From: a bacterium
Lineage (GTDB): Bacteria > Armatimonadota > Fimbriimonadia > Fimbriimonadales > JBAXQP01
Length of the DNA: 8,005 nt
NCBI GenBank assembly: GCA_037131655.1
Contig: JBAXQP010000123.1
Location: 1 to 8,005, forward strand
Reading direction: 5' to 3'
Below are positions 5,079 to 8,005 of the stretch, piece after piece. Below the pieces are notes generated by a model, which was not told the DNA's origin, made no database searches, and was given only the letters and a program-made list of their open reading frames with translations. Positions within the stretch are counted from its first letter, which is position 1. Each line of letters starts with the position of its first letter. The translations under genes were made by a program, and so were the position numbers.

Positions 5079-6701
5079 CTACTTCCCCTCAACACTCTTA
5101 ATCAAAGTCCAGTCTTCTATAGTTGAACATTTGGTATAGGATATGTTGCCCAGCTTCTCAAGGTCTTTGGTTTTGGCGATGATATAAAGACTGGATGTAG
5201 TGGAAGCTAATCTGGAAATCTCATCTGGTTTATCGGATGCTTCGAAAGCATGGCGAGCGTAGAATTGGGCGCTTGGATAGGCGGGATGAAGGTTGAATAG
5301 AACGAGCTTTGCGCCTTTGGACATCTCCGGGCGTACTTGCTCGACCATCGAATGAACCGGACGCCAAGTTCTCTCGTTATACGCAGGGGCAAAGATTAAA
5401 GCCGTTGTCCATAGGATCGCAACGAAGCCCAATAGCCCTATTTGGCTTAGATTCCATTTACGAAGACGTTGAGAGGCAAAAAGCGAAAGCCCCAACATCA
5501 CTGCTCCGAAAGCAAAAGCAATTCTTAGCAGCCATAGAATCTTTGGTATCTCGCTCTCAAGAATTTGGCGTTCCAAATGAGCATCGGTGATGAGTTTCGG
5601 ACAGAAAAAGGCGGCGGTGATTAGAGTGAAAAGACTAAATAGAGTAATTGAAATCCTTCGTACTGACTTAGTGGAGCGGAAGGTATCGTACGCCCATAAT
5701 CGCCCTATTAAGATGGCAGCAGCCGGATAGAGTGGCAGTAAATAACTAGGAAGTTTGGCGCTGCTAATCGAGAACACAACGAAAACAAGCAGAAACCAAC
5801 TCCAAAGGAATCGTTCGTTGTTCGTACCGCGCTCTTGAATGGCGGCGGGAATAATATAGAGGCTCCATGGGAAGAACCCGGCAAAGAAGTAGAGAGCCAT
5901 CCCCCAAAACGGCAAATTATGAGCCGCATCCCCCCCTGAGAAACGGCCTAAGTTCTGCCTTATCAAAAATTCACTGGTAAACCCCGGCCCGTGCTGCCTA
6001 ATAACCGCGATATACCATGGCAATACGACTATCAAAAATAGCGCCGCCGCCCCTAAACCCCATAGAACCAGTGACGAGGGCTTATGCTGTGCTCGCAGAT
6101 CAGGCGTTCGCCAATAGAGGATAACCGCCAAGACAACAAGAAAAACTAACGCTACCGGCCCCTTAGTAAGGACTGCCAGTCCGCAGGCGATTGCCGAAAT
6201 CAGCAGCCACCACTTCCCGACACCTCGCATAAACTCCCAAAGTGAGCAGAAACTCAAAGTCAAGAAGAACATCAGCAGCCCATCGGTGGTTGCCAGATGG
6301 GATTGGACTAAGAAATAGAGAGCGGTCAGCAGCGTTGCTCCCGAATAGAGGCCGACGCGCAAATTGAACCAACGGGTGGCAAAATAGACGGTGATAATGA
6401 GGGTTAATAAGACAGCCAGCGCAGAAGGAAGGCGTCCTGCCCATTCTTTATAGCCGAATAATCGAAAAGCGTTGGCTTCAGCCCAATAGAGCATGGGTGG
6501 TTTTTCCCACCAAGGTTTGCCATTAAGGCGAGGCGTGACCCAATCACCCCCTGAAGCCATCTCAAACGAAACCGATGCGTAATAACCCTCATCCAAGTTG
6601 GTGAAGTCGATACGATTAAGCCCGAAGAAGCAGAAAAAGAGCGCCGCCAATCCCAGCAGCGCCCATAATATAAATTGTGATTTCCCAGCCGATGTTTGCA
6701 A
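5079..6701 (-). CDS. GT39/ArnT-like membrane glycosyltransferase (dolichyl-phosphate-mannose/aminoarabinose transferase family)
   Basis: GT-C-fold transferases of this family move a sugar from a polyprenyl-phosphate carrier to lipid A, a protein or another surface acceptor on the outer face of the cytoplasmic membrane. The 540-residue protein has a first membrane helix (11-29), then the signature NLDEGYYASVSFEM with catalytic-type Asp37-Glu38, GDWVTPRLNGKPWWEKPPMLYW (52-73), AGRLPSA, TKGPVA (179-184), HNLPFWGM (261-268) and SSAKLPSYLLPLYPA (313-327). These are typical of the ArnT/YkcA-B group. I count about 12-13 hydrophobic helices to residue 440 and a soluble tail (441-540). The start is a TTG only 2 bases after the tpx stop, with no in-frame ATG before the DE motif; no strong Shine-Dalgarno is present, suggesting coupling to tpx. 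Acceptor and sugar are unknown, so I do not assign arnT. Confidence 0.9.
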   Translation of the reverse strand: MQTSAGKSQFILWALLGLAALFFCFFGLNRIDFTNLDEGYYASVSFEMASGGDWVTPRLNGKPWWEKPPMLYWAEANAFRLFGYKEWAGRLPSALAVLLTLIITVYFATRWFNLRVGLYSGATLLTALYFLVQSHLATTDGLLMFFLTLSFCSLWEFMRGVGKWWLLISAIACGLAVLTKGPVALVFLVVLAVILYWRTPDLRAQHKPSSLVLWGLGAAALFLIVVLPWYIAVIRQHGPGFTSEFLIRQNLGRFSGGDAAHNLPFWGMALYFFAGFFPWSLYIIPAAIQERGTNNERFLWSWFLLVFVVFSISSAKLPSYLLPLYPAAAILIGRLWAYDTFRSTKSVRRISITLFSLFTLITAAFFCPKLITDAHLERQILESEIPKILWLLRIAFAFGAVMLGLSLFASQRLRKWNLSQIGLLGFVAILWTTALIFAPAYNERTWRPVHSMVEQVRPEMSKGAKLVLFNLHPAYPSAQFYARHAFEASDKPDEISRLASTTSSLYIIAKTKDLEKLGNISYTKCSTIEDWTLIKSVEGK

Positions 6702-6703
6702 TT

Positions 6704-7225
6704 TTATTGACTCGCTAACTCTAAAGCCTTGGCTATTGGAGGACCGTAATCAGGCTCATCTCCTAGCTCATTCACATATTGTTTGTATTGCAAGATGCCA
6801 TTTTTATCAACCACAAACATAGACCGTTGTTCAAGCCGCAAGGAGGGGATAAGCGTTCTATAGGCATGGCCGAAATTCGCATCAAGATGATCCGAACCAA
6901 AGCGGATGTTAAATATCTCCTGCTCAACTGCCCAACGAGCCTGAGCGAACTGCAAATCAACACTAACTGTTAGAACGTCGAATTTGCCTTTGTTTTCGTC
7001 GACGATCTGACTCATTCTTTTTGTCTGTGTAGAACAAACAGATGTATCCAAAGAAGGAACCACATTGAGTATCAACACACGGCCTTTGAAATCATCGAGT
7101 GTGATAATTTCTATTCCTTCAATTGTTTTTTCGATGAGCTTGAAGTTCGGCGCAGACTGCCCAACGGACAGTTCCTCGCCCTCGACTTCAAATGGCGCTC
7201 CTCGCAACGTCACGGTACGTCCCAT
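6704..7225 (-). CDS. tpx: Thiol peroxidase Tpx, single-cysteine variant
   Basis: Tpx is a cytoplasmic or periplasmic peroxiredoxin that reduces H2O2 and alkyl hydroperoxides. The 173-residue product has the family layout: short N-terminal strands (VTLRGAPFEVEGEELSVGQ), the SAPNFKL start of the thioredoxin fold, VVPSLDTSVCSTQT with peroxidatic Cys64, SVDLQFAQARW, and the C-terminal RSMFVVDKNG and YVNELGDEPDY. In E. coli Tpx the resolving Cys95 lies in FAQ-x-RFC; here the same place reads FAQARWA with Ala99, and Cys64 is the only cysteine in the protein. That implies a 1-Cys mechanism with an outside thiol resolving the sulfenic acid. There is no signal peptide. ATG 7223-7225 is chosen for its strong AGGTGA Shine-Dalgarno; an upstream TTG at 7243 would overlap that site. 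The glycosyltransferase gene follows after 2 bases, so they form an operon. It diverges from argH. Confidence 0.95.
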   Translation of the reverse strand: MGRTVTLRGAPFEVEGEELSVGQSAPNFKLIEKTIEGIEIITLDDFKGRVLILNVVPSLDTSVCSTQTKRMSQIVDENKGKFDVLTVSVDLQFAQARWAVEQEIFNIRFGSDHLDANFGHAYRTLIPSLRLEQRSMFVVDKNGILQYKQYVNELGDEPDYGPPIAKALELASQ

Positions 7226-7264
7226 CTTAGAATCACCTCGCAAATTAATTTGAATGACCTCTCA

Positions 7265-7292
7265 ATTTTACCTGCGATTTTGCCTAAGCAAT
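7265..7292 (-). promoter_or_regulatory. Possible promoter of tpx
   Basis: On the minus strand, TAAAAT (7265-7270) could be the -10, with ATTGCT (7287-7292) as a -35 at 16-base spacing, about 40 bases ahead of the tpx ATG. Both hexamers are imperfect. No OxyR- or PerR-like box is obvious in the 146-base divergent region shared with argH. Confidence 0.3.
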
Positions 7293-7371
7293 TCATACGA
7301 CCAAAAACATGAGCGGAATGGCAGGAAAACGGTAGTCTATAGAGAATAGATCGTTGGTAGGTGATAGGGAA

Positions 7372-8005
7372 TTGAGCCATAAATTATGGGGCGGACGATT
7401 TGAAAAGGAATTAGCACAGGAAGTGGTTGATTTCACTTTTTCGGTGGCAATTGACGGCAGGTTATGGCCGCAAGATATTGCGGGCAGCATCGCGCATGCT
7501 CGAATGCTGGGCAAACAAGGCATTTTGTCTGAGGCTGAATCCAATCAGATTATTAAAGGCTTAGAGGCAATCTGCGCCGACTTGAAATACGGCAAGCTCG
7601 AACTCGATGAGAGCGCTGAAGATATCCATGTGTTTATTGAAGGCGAACTTCAAAAGCGTATTGGCGCTGTCGCCGGAAAGCTTCATACCGGTCGAAGCCG
7701 AAACGATCAAGTCGCTACCGATACCCGCATGTGGACGAAAGAGGCGATTGAGAATTTGCGTTCTGAAATCCGCTCGCTGCAAACAGCTCTTATTGAGATA
7801 GCCGATAAGCATAAGCGAACGGTGTTGCCGGGACTAACTCACCAACAGCACGCCCAACCGGTCAGCCTGGGGCATCACTTTTTGGCCTATTTTTGGATGC
7901 TTGAACGCGATTGGGAACGGCTTGGAGATACTTACAAACGAACGGATATGATGCCCTTAGGTTCTGCGGCGATGGCCGGCAGCGGTTTCCCGCTCGATCG
8001 ACAGA
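7372..8005 (+). CDS. argH: Argininosuccinate lyase, 3' end cut by window edge
   Basis: ArgH splits argininosuccinate into arginine and fumarate, the last step of arginine synthesis, as a cytoplasmic homotetramer. The 211 codons in the window cover somewhat under half of the usual roughly 460 residues. Visible family marks are the N-terminal KLWGGRF (4-10), ESAEDIHVFIEGEL (80-92), KLHTGRSRNDQV (103-114), the TH-x-Q-x-AQP motif (LTHQQHAQPVSLGHH) with His157, and PLGSAAMAGSGFPLDR (195-210). The Ser-loop signature (GSSxMPQKKNP) would lie beyond the edge. The start is TTG 7372-7374, 7 bases after an AGGTGA Shine-Dalgarno, giving the canonical MSHKLWGGRF beginning; another TTG at 7354 lies upstream of that site and is less likely. 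No neighbouring arg gene is visible; argG may lie elsewhere. It is transcribed divergently from tpx. Confidence 0.97.
   Translation, partial: MSHKLWGGRFEKELAQEVVDFTFSVAIDGRLWPQDIAGSIAHARMLGKQGILSEAESNQIIKGLEAICADLKYGKLELDESAEDIHVFIEGELQKRIGAVAGKLHTGRSRNDQVATDTRMWTKEAIENLRSEIRSLQTALIEIADKHKRTVLPGLTHQQHAQPVSLGHHFLAYFWMLERDWERLGDTYKRTDMMPLGSAAMAGSGFPLDRQ

Noticed and set aside
7226..7243. Upstream TTG start for tpx
   Set aside because: The six added codons contain the Shine-Dalgarno that serves ATG 7223-7225.
1..8005. CRISPR array, tRNA, rRNA, transposase or phage genes
   Set aside because: No regularly spaced direct repeats, cloverleaf-like sequences or recognisable mobile-element proteins were seen on either strand.

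Overview
This is a chromosomal segment of moderate G+C (estimated by eye in the high 40s percent) from a bacterium I cannot place firmly. The mixture of genes suggests an uncultured, deep-branching, double-membraned lineage: an exported LolA-like/thioredoxin fusion, a RuvC with the Thermus-type His/Asp active site, an ArnT/GT39-like transferase, Shine-Dalgarno-driven genes and frequent TTG starts. The phylum is a guess and no taxonomy should rest on it. TGA, TAG and TAA all act as normal stops.

Layout. Left part (minus strand, 1-2597): a zinc amidohydrolase of the N-acyl-D-amino-acid deacylase family runs off the left edge. A complete histone-deacetylase-superfamily protein lies directly upstream of it, in the same frame and separated by a single TGA. 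A probable 51-codon small ORF precedes that. Next is an intergenic stretch with a REP-like imperfect palindrome (2737-2795). Then ruvC and a 68-residue membrane-anchored coiled-coil protein overlap by ATGA (2844-3541, minus). A divergent promoter region (3542-3818) leads to an exported LolA-like/thioredoxin fusion (3819-4802, plus), closed by a strong intrinsic terminator. A convergent intergenic region (4858-5078) holds two more strong hairpins. On the minus strand, a GT39/ArnT-like membrane glycosyltransferase (5079-6701) follows a thiol peroxidase gene, tpx (6704-7225), with only 2 bases between them. A second divergent promoter region separates tpx from argH (7372 onward, plus), which runs off the right edge.

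How the genes fit together. Two adjacent zinc hydrolases (HDAC-like and N-acyl-D-amino-acid deacylase) both remove acyl groups from nitrogen, which makes a shared metabolic role plausible. The HDAC-like gene has codon choices unlike its neighbours and may have been acquired. Two thiol-redox proteins sit about 2 kb apart: an exported CHWC thioredoxin-like fusion, and a Tpx whose only cysteine is the peroxidatic one. ruvC (Holliday junction resolution) and argH (last step of arginine synthesis) are housekeeping genes.

I see no CRISPR array, phage module, transposase, tRNA or rRNA. I found no convincing new multi-gene system. The most notable points are the single-cysteine Tpx, the same-frame HDAC/deacylase junction, the LolA-thioredoxin fusion and the intergenic palindromes.
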